Positions 1 through 8,410 are shown, counted from the stretch's first letter. The stretch: DNA of 25,631 nucleotides from JBBRZF01 sp038236965 (GCA_038236965.1 JBBRZF010000033.1:1-25631); one strand, 5' to 3'. The notes: generated from the sequence alone by a model not told the origin. A program made the numbers and translations.

Positions 1-216
1 CACACCCTTCCAGTAGCGAACATACTGCGTCCCGAGCGGAACATCGAGCCCGTAAGCGTGACGCGCTGCCTGTATATCGGCGCTGGCCGCTCCTTCACCG
101 AGCATCTGCTGTATGGGATCGCCCGGCACGATGTGGATCAGCAGGAAGACGACGCTCACCACCAGCCAGATCACTGGCAGCATGTAGAGCAGGCGGGTTA
201 GGACGTATCGGAACAA
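1..216 (-). CDS. ABC transporter permease, DppB/OppB-like (N-terminal part, runs off left edge)
   Basis: Only the first 72 codons are present. The translation opens MFRYVLTRLLYMLPVIWLVV and continues through a hydrophobic segment to HIVPGDPIQQMLGEGA. This is the characteristic start of dipeptide/oligopeptide (DppB/OppB) inner-membrane permeases: a basic N-terminus, the first TM helix at about residues 8-30, then the PGDP motif. Such permeases form the channel of a peptide or nickel importer with a DppC partner, ATPases and a binding protein, which would lie outside the window. I chose a TTG start at 214-216 because the next ATG (181-183) would remove the conserved RYxxxRLL segment; a weak GGGA lies upstream. 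It follows the CNNM gene by 27 nt on the same strand, so co-transcription is possible. The substrate cannot be told. Confidence 0.75.
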   Translation of the reverse strand, partial: MFRYVLTRLLYMLPVIWLVVSVVFLLIHIVPGDPIQQMLGEGAASADIQAARHAYGLDVPLGTQYVRYWKGV

Positions 217-243
217 ATACTTTTCCCAGTGAACGCGATTGGC

Positions 244-1608
244 TTACCTGGCCGGCTGCGGATCTTCTACGGTCTTGATCAACTCGATCTTCACGTTTTC
301 CACGCGGCGTCCGTCCATCTCCAGCACGGTATAGCTGCGGCCCTCGTACTCGAAGGCGTCGCCAGTTTCCGGGATGCGCTGCAACTGTGTCAACACGAAT
401 CCGGCGAGAGTTTCGAAGCCTTCGTCGCGAGGCAACGGTATCTTGTAATGAGATTCGAGGTCGCGGATATTGGTGGCGCCATCGAGGACCATGGTGGTTG
501 CGCCCGGAGTGAGTGCCTCGGGCGGAATATCGAATTCGTCCTCTATCTCGCCGACCAGTTGTTCGAGCACGTCTTCCACGGTGACCACGCCGGCGGTCGA
601 ACCAAATTCGTCGACGACGACGGCAAGATGCCGTTTACGTTTCTTGAACTCCACCAGCAATTCGGGCAATCCCTTGGTCTCGGGCACGACCAGCACATCG
701 CGCATGATGTGCCGCAGTCGCAGCGTGGTTGGCCTGCGCACAGCCTCGTCGCTCAGTTGGCGGTTCATGCGGAACTGCATCCAGCGCATGAGGTCTTTTG
801 AATAGAGCACGCCGATGATGTGTTCCTGGCCTCGTGCCGGGTCGTAGACAGGCACGCGCGAATGCTGCTCTTCCACTACCTTACGCAAGGCGTCCTCAAG
901 CACCATGTCGCCAGGCAGGGAGAAGATGTCAGGCCGCGGAACCATGACCTCGCGGACGGTCACGTTCTCCAGTTCCAGTGCGCGGTGGATCATTTCCTCC
1001 TGCAACTCTGGAATCAACCCCACGCGGCGACTGGCGCTGACGATGAGCTTTAACTCCTCCGAGGAATGGATGCCGCCATCGCGAACTTCCCTGGAACCGA
1101 ACAGGCGAAGCACAAAGCGCGAAGAAGCCGTCATGATCGCCAGAAAGGGCTTGGCCACCGTCATAAAGACGTCCATGGGGGCGGCTACGGCCAGCGCCAC
1201 CCGCTCGGCGCGTTGCAAGGCGACCGTTTTCGGCACGACCTCGCCGAGGATGACGTGCATATAGGTGATGAGCATGAAGGCGAAGGCGATGCCGATGCCG
1301 TGCGCGTAGAGGTTGGCGTAAGGGATGCGCTGCAGCACAGGTTCCAGAACCCGCGCGAGCGCCGACTCGCCCACCCAGCCAAGAGCCAGGCTGGCTACGG
1401 TGATGCCGAACTGTACGCCGTTCAGCACGTTGTCCAGTTGATGGTGCAGCCGCTGTACGGTGCGCGCACCGATCCGTCCAGCATCGATCAATTGCTGGAT
1501 GCGCGTATCACGCAGGCTTACGAGCGCAAATTCCGCAGCGACAAAGAATGCGTTGGCGGCAACCAGCAGCAACACACCTAGCAACCGGAGCAGCACAAAA
1601 CTAACCAT
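244..1608 (-). CDS. CNNM/CorC (HlyC) family membrane protein with CBS pair
   Basis: 454 residues with the complete domain order of the family. The DUF21/CNNM transmembrane domain covers about residues 1-190, with hydrophobic segments near 4-24, 62-84, 103-123 and 138-160 and the family signature GEVVPK at 122-127. The CBS pair starts at about 216 (REVMVPRPDI) and includes the block VVVDEFGSTAGVVTVEDVLE. The CorC_HlyC domain forms the C-terminus. Family members are inner-membrane proteins linked to Mg2+/Co2+ efflux or homeostasis; older 'hemolysin' names are misleading. Transport activity is inferred from family only. No Shine-Dalgarno precedes the ATG, but TAAAAT lies 9 nt upstream, hinting at a leaderless message. 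A second, more divergent member lies at 20622-21866. Confidence 0.93.
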   Translation of the reverse strand: MVSFVLLRLLGVLLLVAANAFFVAAEFALVSLRDTRIQQLIDAGRIGARTVQRLHHQLDNVLNGVQFGITVASLALGWVGESALARVLEPVLQRIPYANLYAHGIGIAFAFMLITYMHVILGEVVPKTVALQRAERVALAVAAPMDVFMTVAKPFLAIMTASSRFVLRLFGSREVRDGGIHSSEELKLIVSASRRVGLIPELQEEMIHRALELENVTVREVMVPRPDIFSLPGDMVLEDALRKVVEEQHSRVPVYDPARGQEHIIGVLYSKDLMRWMQFRMNRQLSDEAVRRPTTLRLRHIMRDVLVVPETKGLPELLVEFKKRKRHLAVVVDEFGSTAGVVTVEDVLEQLVGEIEDEFDIPPEALTPGATTMVLDGATNIRDLESHYKIPLPRDEGFETLAGFVLTQLQRIPETGDAFEYEGRSYTVLEMDGRRVENVKIELIKTVEDPQPAR

Positions 1609-1617
1609 ACGTTGCCG

Positions 1618-1623
1618 ATTTTA
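1618..1623 (-). promoter_or_regulatory. Candidate -10 hexamer for the CNNM gene
   Basis: On the minus strand TAAAAT (5/6 to TATAAT) ends 9 nt before the ATG at 1608. There is no convincing -35 and no Shine-Dalgarno, so transcription may begin at or next to the start codon. The same arrangement recurs at five other genes in the window. Confidence 0.4.
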
Positions 1624-1799
1624 CCCGACCAGCGCCAGAATTTCCCATCGCTCGCTTCCCTTTCTCCTGATCGAGGGTCTAAGAACTCGGATAGTCGGAC
1701 AAAAGCGCATGGAAACAAAGCAGCCATAGTCATCCTCTTTTTTGACAAGTAAGGGAACCATTTGCCCCGGCTTTGCGTATCCAGCATCAGCAAGGGCGA

Positions 1800-1828
1800 T
1801 TGCTGCCCCGGCGTACTAACCGTATAAA
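1800..1828 (+). promoter_or_regulatory. Candidate promoter for the periplasmic adaptor gene
   Basis: TTGCTG (1800-1805), a 17-nt spacer and TATAAA (1823-1828). The -10 is good (5/6) and the -35 is poor (3/6). The predicted start near 1835 would give a very short leader that just contains the AGGAG ribosome site at 1834-1839. A better-looking TTGACA at 1742-1747 has no matching -10. Confidence 0.4.
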
Positions 1829-1845
1829 CCTTCAGGAGATGCGAC

Positions 1846-3054
1846 GTGGCGAACGGAAACGGCAAAAACAAACGCAAAAGAATGTGGATCATTCTGGGTT
1901 CTATTCTGCTCGTCCTATTGATCGTGGTGGGCGTTGTGACCGCCAAGAGCACCGGCACCAAGATCGATTCCTCTAAACTCGCAAAGGTCGAGCGCGGAGA
2001 CATTGCGAAGAGCGTCGTTGCCACCGGAAAGATCGAGCCCATCACCAAGGTCGAGATCAAATCCAAGGCCAGCGGAATCGTGAAAAAGCTTTATGTGGAA
2101 GCTGGCGACCACGTGAAGGCCGGACAGGTTCTCGCCGAACTCGACCGCGATGAGATTCAGGCGACCGTGCGCTCCTCCGAAGCCCAGTTGCTCTCTGCGG
2201 AAGCCAGCCAGCGCGCCGCCGAAGCCGACTTGAAGCGCGCCGAAGTTGACGCCCAGGGCGTGGATATTCCCATGCTGAAGCGTGCCTACGAACGCGCACA
2301 ACACATGGCAAAGGAAGGCGTAGTCTCGCAGGCCAATCTGGACGACGCGGAAAAAGCCTACGAACTTGCGGTCAACAAACAGAATGTTTCTCGCGCTCAG
2401 CTTACGGTGGGCAAGGCGAAAGTGGCGCAGGCCACCGCCGACGTGCAGCGCAATCGCGCCAACCTGCAACAGTTGAAGGAGCAGCTTAGCTACACCACCA
2501 TCGTCGCGCCCATCGAGGGCATCGTTCTGTCGCGCGATGTGGAGATTGGCGACGCGGTCAGCTCCATCCTTGTGCTCGGCTCCTCCGCCACATTAGTCAT
2601 GACCATTGGCGATACCAACGAGGTTTATGTAAAAGGCAAGGTGGATGAAAGCGATATAGGCAAGGTGTATCTTGGCCAGCAGGCCCGCATTAAGGTGGAG
2701 TCCTTCAAAGACAAGAGTTTCACCGGCAAGGTGACGAAGATCTCGCCGATGGGCGTGGAAAAAGATAACGTCACCACCTTTGAGGTACGCGTCAGCATCA
2801 CCAATCCTGGCGGCGAACTCAAGGCGGCGATGACGGCCAACGCGGAAGTCATCATGGAAGAACACAAAAACGTCCTCATGGTCCCGGAAGCTTCCATTGT
2901 CTATGACCGCGACAAGAAGGCATCGATCGAAGTACCCGACAGTAAGGCACAAGGCGGAAAGCGCAAGGTCCCGGTGCAGGTCGGCATCTCCAACGGCGCC
3001 AAAACCGAGTTGCTCAGCGGCCTGAAGGAGAGCGATGAAGTTGTCCTTCAGTAA
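1846..3054 (+). CDS. HlyD/MacA-like periplasmic adaptor (membrane fusion) protein
   Basis: 402 residues, GTG start with AGGAGA at 1834-1839. A basic N-terminus precedes one TM anchor at about residues 13-33. The first half of the barrel-sandwich (lipoyl-like) domain follows at about 60-93 (ASGIVKKLYVEAGDHVKAGQ), then a long Ala/Gln/Lys-rich coiled-coil hairpin at about 100-205, the second lipoyl half (VAPIEGIVLSRDVEIGD, about 220), then beta-barrel and membrane-proximal domains. This matches MacA/RND-type adaptors, which bridge an inner-membrane ABC or RND pump to an outer-membrane channel for efflux or export. No MacB permease, RND pump or TolC-like gene adjoins it; the next gene encodes an exported DUF4097 protein. 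It is therefore an orphan adaptor whose pump cannot be named from the window. Confidence 0.9.
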   Translation: MANGNGKNKRKRMWIILGSILLVLLIVVGVVTAKSTGTKIDSSKLAKVERGDIAKSVVATGKIEPITKVEIKSKASGIVKKLYVEAGDHVKAGQVLAELDRDEIQATVRSSEAQLLSAEASQRAAEADLKRAEVDAQGVDIPMLKRAYERAQHMAKEGVVSQANLDDAEKAYELAVNKQNVSRAQLTVGKAKVAQATADVQRNRANLQQLKEQLSYTTIVAPIEGIVLSRDVEIGDAVSSILVLGSSATLVMTIGDTNEVYVKGKVDESDIGKVYLGQQARIKVESFKDKSFTGKVTKISPMGVEKDNVTTFEVRVSITNPGGELKAAMTANAEVIMEEHKNVLMVPEASIVYDRDKKASIEVPDSKAQGGKRKVPVQVGISNGAKTELLSGLKESDEVVLQ

Positions 3055-3080
3055 CAGCCGTACCAAATAATTTTTCCTTA

Positions 3081-3106
3081 ACGGCCGTGCCCACAAGCGC
3101 GGCCGT
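3081..3106 (+). terminator. Stem-loop between adaptor and DUF4097 genes (possible terminator or attenuator)
   Basis: A 10-bp stem (3081-3090 with 3097-3106, core ACGGCCG/CGGCCGT, one wobble) with a 6-nt loop, 26 nt after the adaptor stop. It is followed by a weak T-rich stretch (CATGCTGTTTT). It lies 30 nt before the DUF4097 start, so it may terminate the adaptor transcript, partly attenuate, or stabilise an RNA end. Confidence 0.45.
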
Positions 3107-3135
3107 CATGCTGTTTTCAGCAGGAGGAGTGAGAT

Positions 3136-4035
3136 ATGCAGCGACGCATTTTTTCGGCCCTGGTCCTTATCGTGCTGCTTACGACGGCGGTTGCCGCCAG
3201 CGCGACCGCGGAAGGCAAGTTTGAACGGACACTCAAAGTCCCCGGCATGGTCGATCTGGAGATCGCGACCGGGGCTGGAGATATCATCGTACGCACCGGC
3301 CCTTCGGGGACGGTGCAGATCACCGGATACGTCCGCAGTTCTATGATGTTCGGCAGCCAGGAACGAGTTGATCGCGTGGTGCAGAACCCGCCGATCATGC
3401 AGACCGGAGGCATCATTCGCATCGGTCACGGCAATGATCAGAACATCATGCGAAACGTTTCCATCCGATACGAATTAGTGGTTCCGGCTGAGACACTTTT
3501 GAAATCCAGCACAGGATCGGGAGACCAGACCATCAGCGGGTTGAAGTCCCCACTGAAGGCGACGACCGGAAGCGGCCAGATCCGCGTGAGTTCGATCAGT
3601 GGATCCGTGCGATTGTCTACCGGCAGCGGCGACATCGAACTGAGCGACGTGAACGGCAGCGTTAGCGCGCAGACCGGCAGCGGAGGCATCAAGGCACGCA
3701 ACGTCGGCACTACCGACATGACGACCGGGTCCGGAGACATCGAAGTAAGTGGATTGCGGGGCGGTGTGCATGCGCGAACCGGCAGCGGGAGCGTCCACGT
3801 GCAGGGCGATGCGACATCAAGCTGGCAGTTGCATACGGCCTCCGGCGATGTGCGCGCCGATGTAGGGCCGAACGCCAAGTTCGATCTCGATGCCGGCACG
3901 AGCTCGGGCGAGATCCGTACCTCTCAACCGATGACCACCGAGCGTTCTGACCGACATCACATGCGGGGCAAGGTGAACGGCGGCGGAAACCTCATCGAGG
4001 TGCAAACCAGTTCGGGCGACATCGAAGTTCGTTAG
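3136..4035 (+). CDS. Exported DUF4097-family beta-repeat protein
   Basis: 299 residues preceded by a strong GGAGGAG ribosome site. A signal peptide is visible: basic MQRR, hydrophobic core IFSALVLIVLLTTAVAA, likely cleavage after ASATA near residue 25. The mature part is built of short beta-strand repeats with recurring Thr-Gly-Ser-Gly-Asp/Gly turns (for example TGSGDQTISG, TGSGDIELSD, TGSGDIEVSG, TGSGSVHVQG, SSGEIRTS, SSGDIEVR). Successive turns lie about 17-20 residues apart, as expected of a right-handed beta-solenoid. DUF4097 proteins are common in Acidobacteriota and are often called putative adhesins or regulators; no activity is established from sequence. There are no catalytic residues and no C-terminal anchor, so it is probably periplasmic or surface located. 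It follows the adaptor gene by 81 nt and is closed by a strong terminator. Confidence 0.88.
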   Translation: MQRRIFSALVLIVLLTTAVAASATAEGKFERTLKVPGMVDLEIATGAGDIIVRTGPSGTVQITGYVRSSMMFGSQERVDRVVQNPPIMQTGGIIRIGHGNDQNIMRNVSIRYELVVPAETLLKSSTGSGDQTISGLKSPLKATTGSGQIRVSSISGSVRLSTGSGDIELSDVNGSVSAQTGSGGIKARNVGTTDMTTGSGDIEVSGLRGGVHARTGSGSVHVQGDATSSWQLHTASGDVRADVGPNAKFDLDAGTSSGEIRTSQPMTTERSDRHHMRGKVNGGGNLIEVQTSSGDIEVR

Positions 4036-4055
4036 CCGACAAAAAGAAATCGCAG

Positions 4056-4085
4056 AAGGGCACGAGCGATCGTGCCCTTTTGCTT
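4056..4085 (+). terminator. Rho-independent terminator after the DUF4097 gene
   Basis: A perfect 10-bp stem AAGGGCACGA/TCGTGCCCTT (4056-4065 with 4070-4079), GCGA loop, then a T-rich tail (TTTTGCTTT). It lies 20 nt after the stop codon and separates the adaptor/DUF4097 unit from the next gene. Confidence 0.85.
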
Positions 4086-4111
4086 TGCCATCCACTTCAG
4101 ATGCGCGGGGC

Positions 4112-4141
4112 TTGACCTGATGCCGCTCGGCGCGATACTTT
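4112..4141 (+). promoter_or_regulatory. Candidate promoter for the SAM hydroxide adenosyltransferase gene
   Basis: TTGACC (4112-4117), an 18-nt spacer and TACTTT (4136-4141). The -35 is strong and the -10 weak. It sits between the upstream terminator and the gene, with a predicted start near 4148, just ahead of the ribosome site at 4155-4163. Confidence 0.4.
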
Positions 4142-4169
4142 CGCGCTACTCATTACGGAGAAGATCTTC

Positions 4170-5003
4170 TTGACCCAGCACATCGTCACCCTCACGACTG
4201 ATTTCGGCATAAACGACCATTACATCGGCACCATGAAAGGCGTCATTCTCAACATCAATCCCGACGCAAAGATCGTGGACATCTGCAATTCCGTGCAATC
4301 GTATGACGTGCTCGACGGCGCGCTGACCATCTCGCAGGCCTATCATTATTTTCCAAGTGACACCATTCACGTGGTGGTCATCGATCCCGGCGTAGGCACG
4401 TCACGCCGCGCCATCCTGGTACGCACCGAGCGACACCTGTTCCTGGCGCCCGACAATGGCGTGCTTTCCCTGGTCTACGAACGCGAAGAACGCATCAGCG
4501 TCCGTGAGATCACGGCAGAGCATTACTATCTGCAGCCCGTTTCCAGCACCTTCCACGGACGCGACATCTTCGCCGCCATCGCCGGATGGCTCAGTAAAGG
4601 CTTGGACATCGCAAAGTTCGGCGAAGAGATCACCGACTACGTGCGCTTCTCTGCTCCCAAGCCGAAACGGCTCGGAGATAAATTACTGAAGGGCGTCGTG
4701 CTCAAGGTCGATAAATTCGGTAACCTCGTTACCAACATCCGTCCCGAAGATCTGCCGCAGCTTTTCCAGGCAACTCCGCCGGAATTCAAGATCGCCGTCG
4801 GTAAGGGCGAGGTCAAGCGTGTGGTGGGCGCTTATGCGCAGGGTGCGCCGGGCGAAATATTCGGTATCGTCGGCAGCATGGGCTTTCTGGAGATTTGCGC
4901 GAATCGCGGCGCCGCCGCATCTCTGCTACAGGCGGGCAAAGGCAGTGAGGTCGGAATCACTTTTGCGACTCCGCAATTCGAAACGCCGACGGTCACAAGT
5001 TAA
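4170..5003 (+). CDS. SAM hydroxide adenosyltransferase (DUF62 / SAM hydrolase)
   Basis: 277 residues, TTG start preceded by ACGGAGAAG at 4155-4163; the product begins MTQHIVTLTTDFG. It belongs to the family that includes fluorinase and chlorinase, but most bacterial members hydrolyse S-adenosylmethionine to adenosine and methionine. The hydrolase-type triad is visible: Asp72 (VIDPGVG), Arg79 (TSRR) and His129 (STFHGRD), with Asp-to-Arg spacing as in archaeal DUF62 enzymes. The N-terminal TTDFG motif at 9-13 and APDNGVL at 93-99 also fit. The C-terminal domain (LDKFGNLVTNI-like segment VDKFGNLVTN near 188, then SMGFLEIC) is the usual small beta domain. It is probably cytosolic and monocistronic. 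The halogenase alternative is disfavoured by the intact Arg/His pair. Confidence 0.9.
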   Translation: MTQHIVTLTTDFGINDHYIGTMKGVILNINPDAKIVDICNSVQSYDVLDGALTISQAYHYFPSDTIHVVVIDPGVGTSRRAILVRTERHLFLAPDNGVLSLVYEREERISVREITAEHYYLQPVSSTFHGRDIFAAIAGWLSKGLDIAKFGEEITDYVRFSAPKPKRLGDKLLKGVVLKVDKFGNLVTNIRPEDLPQLFQATPPEFKIAVGKGEVKRVVGAYAQGAPGEIFGIVGSMGFLEICANRGAAASLLQAGKGSEVGITFATPQFETPTVTS

Positions 5004-5041
5004 GTAAACAGGAGTTGCAGGCGTGAGACCGAAATTCAGCA

Positions 5042-5275
5042 CTAGGGATTTTTGGGATTTACGCGCGCGTATTTTTCCATCTCGCCGGTCCACTTCAGGA
5101 AGCGCACCAGTTCGTAGCGCTCGCGCCACATGAATCCCCAAAACTCAAAGAAGCCGATGGCGTGCATCTTCACGCCGGTATAGGTTTCCAGTCGCCAGCG
5201 AAGATACGGACTCCTCCATGGGGCCAGATGATGGCCTCGCGTCGCGTTCCAGAGAAATCGAAGGATGTACCACAT
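5042..5275 (-). CDS. Small conserved-looking hypothetical protein (77 residues)
   Basis: Family not recognised. The product starts MWYILRFLWNATRGHHLAPW and is rich in Trp, Tyr and Arg, with the central block SPYLRWRLETYTGVKMHAIG and the end YARVNPKNP. Its amphipathic aromatic/basic N-terminus could sit at a membrane surface, but there is no clear TM helix or signal peptide. I accept it as a gene because its composition is protein-like, it starts 54 nt after pilR on the same strand, and TATACT lies 10 nt before the ATG. There is no good Shine-Dalgarno (only GAGAG). It occupies the place where Myxococcus has pilA after pilR, but it is not a pilin: it has no prepilin leader or GFxxxE motif. Confidence 0.65.
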   Translation of the reverse strand: MWYILRFLWNATRGHHLAPWRSPYLRWRLETYTGVKMHAIGFFEFWGFMWRERYELVRFLKWTGEMEKYARVNPKNP

Positions 5276-5285
5276 GCTTGCTCTC

Positions 5286-5291
5286 AGTATA
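5286..5291 (-). promoter_or_regulatory. Candidate -10 hexamer for the 77-residue gene
   Basis: TATACT on the minus strand (5/6 to consensus), with 10 nt between it and the ATG at 5275. No -35 is evident. This would allow leaderless expression separate from the pil transcript. Confidence 0.4.
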
Positions 5292-5329
5292 TCCGCAGCT
5301 CGTAGACCGCCGCGAATGCGCCGCGCGAT

Positions 5330-6715
5330 CTACAATTCGTATTTTTTCAAGAGATGGCGGAAGCTTCGGTAGCTGAGCTTCAACATCTCGGCTGCGCGTG
5401 TCTGCACACCATTGGAACGGCGCAGCGCAGATTGCAGAAGCGAACGTTCGATGTCGGCGACATAGCGTTCGAGGTCCAATCCATCGGAAGGTAGAGCGAC
5501 GCCCGGAGGCCCTCCCATACCGGCAGCCGCTGCCGCCGCTCGCGCCTTGGGACGGTCGCCGGGAAGCTCTATGCGCAGCATGTCAGTAGCCTCCATGGCG
5601 ACGGCCCGCTCGATCGTGTTCTCCAGCACGCGCACGTTACCGGGCCAATCGTAGCCCTTCAGCGTTTCCATCGACTCGGGGTCGATGCCGCGAATGCTCT
5701 TCCGCATCTGCGCCGCATATTTCTTCAGGAAGGCATTGGCCAGCAATGCAACATCGTCACCGCGATCGCGCAAGGGAGGCGTATCGATGGGAATCACGCT
5801 GAGTCGGTAGAACAGGTCTTCGCGGAACTGATCTTCAGCGACAAGCTTGTCCAGGTCCTTGTTTGTGGCGGCGATCACGCGCACGTCGATGGGCGTCTCC
5901 TGCGATCCACCGACTGGACGCACGCAGCGTTCCTGCAGGACCCGCAGCAACTTGACCTGCATGGAGAGCGTCATCTCGCTGATCTCGTCCAGGAAGATGG
6001 TTCCCCCGGTGGCCATCTCAAACAGGCCGCGACGGTTCTGATTCGCGCCCGTGAAGGCGCCCTTTACGTATCCGAAGAGTTCACTCTCCAGCAGCGTTTC
6101 CGGGAATGCTCCGCAGTTGACGCTGACAAAAGGATCGTTGGCTCGAGTCGAACAACCGTGGATGGCGCGCGCCACCAGTTCTTTGCCGGTTCCGCTTTCT
6201 CCCGTGATGATGACCGTGGAAGTGGTGGAGGCCACGGTCCGGATGGTCTCCTTCAGTTTCTGCATCACCAGGCTTTCACCGATGAGCGGGTCGAGCGAGT
6301 TGCGGGTCACAGCGTCGCGCTTCAGCGCCTGGTTCTGGCGGCGCATGGTCTGTCTGTCCACCGCAAGCTGCACGGCTGCGCTCACGTCGCTGGGCAGGTT
6401 GGCGCCCGATTTGCGCACATAATAAAACGCTCCCGCGTTCAGCGCCTGGATAGAAATGTCCACGTCGTCCACCGCGGTGATGATGATGACCAGCGTTTCC
6501 GGAGAGACGCGGCGAGTGTACTGCAACACATCCATGCCGCTTACGTCGGGCATGCGCACGTCCGTGATAAGGACGTCGTAAAGAGCGGTGTCCACCTTGC
6601 GCATCGCCTGTTCGCCACTGGTGACGGTTTCCACATGATGTCCGCCGGTGCGCAGCGCAATCTCCAGCATCCGGCAGATCGACCGCTCGTCATCGCACAC
6701 TAGGATATTCGCCAT
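5330..6715 (-). CDS. pilR: PilR-like sigma-54-dependent response regulator
   Basis: 461 residues in three parts. The receiver covers about 1-120, with acidic pocket Asp8/Asp9, phosphoacceptor Asp52 (TDVRMPD), Thr80 and Lys102. The AAA+ sigma-54 activation domain covers about 143-375, with Walker A GESGTGKE at 172-179, intact GAFTGA at 219-224 and Walker B FLDE at 241-244. An Ala/Gly linker (about 391-402) leads to a Fis-type helix-turn-helix at about 430-455 (AAEMLKLSYRSFRHLL). It lies 18 nt behind the kinase gene and downstream of pilB-pilT-pilC, the order known from Myxococcus and Pseudomonas. PilR normally activates pilin transcription with RpoN; the target is inferred because pilA is not in the window. 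NtrC-like regulation of another system is the alternative, made less likely by context. AGCAGG precedes the ATG. Confidence 0.88.
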   Translation of the reverse strand: MANILVCDDERSICRMLEIALRTGGHHVETVTSGEQAMRKVDTALYDVLITDVRMPDVSGMDVLQYTRRVSPETLVIIITAVDDVDISIQALNAGAFYYVRKSGANLPSDVSAAVQLAVDRQTMRRQNQALKRDAVTRNSLDPLIGESLVMQKLKETIRTVASTTSTVIITGESGTGKELVARAIHGCSTRANDPFVSVNCGAFPETLLESELFGYVKGAFTGANQNRRGLFEMATGGTIFLDEISEMTLSMQVKLLRVLQERCVRPVGGSQETPIDVRVIAATNKDLDKLVAEDQFREDLFYRLSVIPIDTPPLRDRGDDVALLANAFLKKYAAQMRKSIRGIDPESMETLKGYDWPGNVRVLENTIERAVAMEATDMLRIELPGDRPKARAAAAAAGMGGPPGVALPSDGLDLERYVADIERSLLQSALRRSNGVQTRAAEMLKLSYRSFRHLLKKYEL

Positions 6716-6733
6716 AACCTGCTGTTCCCCTGC

Positions 6734-8410
6734 TTACTTGCTCACCGCGGCTGCCCGCGACATCTGCATTTCTTTCTTTTCCCGACCGAAGCGAACCATG
6801 AATTCCGTGCCGCTTCCACGTTCGGAACGCACGTAGATCTTCGCTCCATGCGCCTGCAATATCTGGTAAACGATGGCCAGGCCCAGTCCGGTTCCGCCTT
6901 CGAACGCGCTCTGAAAGGGCTCGAATATCTTGTCAACCTGCTGCGAGGTCATTCCCGCGCCGGTGTCTGCAAACGTAACGAGCCAGTCATCGCCGTCTTC
7001 ACAAAGCGAGACCGTCAGGGTGTCTCTCCTTCCCTCACCGTTTACATGCGCTTGCACAATGGCACGCACGGCGTTCTCGCAGAAGTTCCAGAACACCTGC
7101 CTGAGTTTGTCGCCGTCGCCGCGGGCCATCGCCGACCGCACCTCGAACTTGCGGACCACTTTCAGCTTTGCCCCAAGGCCATCCTCGCTCTTCAGTTCGG
7201 GATGATTCACCAGCAGCATCAAGGTGTCGTTCAGAAGCGGTACCAGGTCGACATCGCGCATCTGGAACTGCTTTTCGCGCGAGTAAACCAGAAAATCAGT
7301 GATGATGGTGTTCAAGCGATCCGACTCGCGCGTGACGATATCGACCAGCGCGCGCTGATCCTCGTTCAATGCGGAAATACCCGTCAGCAATTTCACCGAA
7401 CCCGCGATCGACGACAGCGGGTTGCGTATCTCATGGGCGATGCCCGAGGCTAGTCTTCCGACGGCGGCGAGGCGATCGCGCATGCGTATCTCGCGCTCCA
7501 GTCGCCGTATCACCGTGAGGTCGTCGAAGGTGTAGATCAATCCGATCATGCCGCGTTCAGGAACATTCAGTTCCGCGACGGTGATGTCGACCGTCTTTTC
7601 GTGGCCGGAAGGTGTCACCGTCAGCATCTCTGTGGGTGCTACCTGCGTCACCTGCGGAAGCTTGTCGCGAAACAGCTCCTGCACCGGAGTTCCGATCAGG
7701 TCCGCTTCCTTGCGATCGAGCAATCTCGGCACAGCCGGATTCACAACCTGGATGAGTCCGGCGAGATCAGTGGTGATGAGCCCGCTGCTGATGGAGTTCA
7801 CGATGTTCTCGTGCAGTGCGCGCAGATCCTGCAGTGCGTCGCTCTTGTCCGCCAACTCCACATCCACTTGTCGCAGTCGATTGCTCAATCGCCCCGCCAG
7901 ATATGCGATTGCTATGTAGGCAAACAGGTTGATGAAGATGACCGTCTGCAGAGACTTCAGGTCGGAACGCGAACTGGAAAACGAGTGGATCAGTTCAAAG
8001 TACGAGAATTCGAGGATGGCGCCGAAAAAGATGAAAGAAAGCGCCGCTGTCAGGTAAGCCCATGCCTCGGAGAGCAGGATGCTGGCGACGATGATGATGA
8101 GCGGGTAGAGGAAATTGAAGGACGTGTCGATGCCGCCGGTTACGTAGATTATGGCGGTGGCAAAGAACAGGTCGGAGAGTATCTGCAGCCGAGGCTTCCC
8201 CGCCACGTCGTTCCAGACGCGCACCATGACCACGTGAAAAATGGAGACGGCATACCAGGCCAAGATCACCGTCACGAACAGACGGCGGTTCACATTCGTC
8301 GTCGTCAGCGTGGTTATGGCGAGTTCGATCGCCATAAGGAAGGTGATGATGATGATACGTACCTTGACCAGCCATTCCAGCCAGGTACGCTCGTTGAAGC
8401 CTGTTGCCAT
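6734..8410 (-). CDS. pilS: PilS-like membrane PAS histidine kinase
   Basis: 558 residues. The first 180 hold about six hydrophobic segments (about 17-36, 44-64, 80-94, 101-115, 118-136, 156-173), the PilS-type membrane sensor architecture. A PAS domain follows at about 195-300 (IVNSISSGLITTDLAGLI). HisKA has phosphoacceptor His326 in ASGIAHEIRNPLSS. The HATPase domain shows N-box NFCENAVRAI, G1 DTGAGM and G2 GTGLGLAI. It should autophosphorylate and pass phosphate to the PilR-like regulator encoded 18 nt downstream. In Pseudomonas PilS senses pilin abundance in the inner membrane; the same signal here is inference. It is 104 nt from pilC, the widest gap in the cluster, with no gene or clear terminator in it. 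Confidence 0.87.
   Translation of the reverse strand: MATGFNERTWLEWLVKVRIIIITFLMAIELAITTLTTTNVNRRLFVTVILAWYAVSIFHVVMVRVWNDVAGKPRLQILSDLFFATAIIYVTGGIDTSFNFLYPLIIIVASILLSEAWAYLTAALSFIFFGAILEFSYFELIHSFSSSRSDLKSLQTVIFINLFAYIAIAYLAGRLSNRLRQVDVELADKSDALQDLRALHENIVNSISSGLITTDLAGLIQVVNPAVPRLLDRKEADLIGTPVQELFRDKLPQVTQVAPTEMLTVTPSGHEKTVDITVAELNVPERGMIGLIYTFDDLTVIRRLEREIRMRDRLAAVGRLASGIAHEIRNPLSSIAGSVKLLTGISALNEDQRALVDIVTRESDRLNTIITDFLVYSREKQFQMRDVDLVPLLNDTLMLLVNHPELKSEDGLGAKLKVVRKFEVRSAMARGDGDKLRQVFWNFCENAVRAIVQAHVNGEGRRDTLTVSLCEDGDDWLVTFADTGAGMTSQQVDKIFEPFQSAFEGGTGLGLAIVYQILQAHGAKIYVRSERGSGTEFMVRFGREKKEMQMSRAAAVSK

Noticed and set aside
1742..1747. Perfect TTGACA upstream of the adaptor gene
   Set aside because: No -10-like hexamer at 15-19 nt spacing; a TATAAA at 1823 with a weaker -35 fits the gene better.
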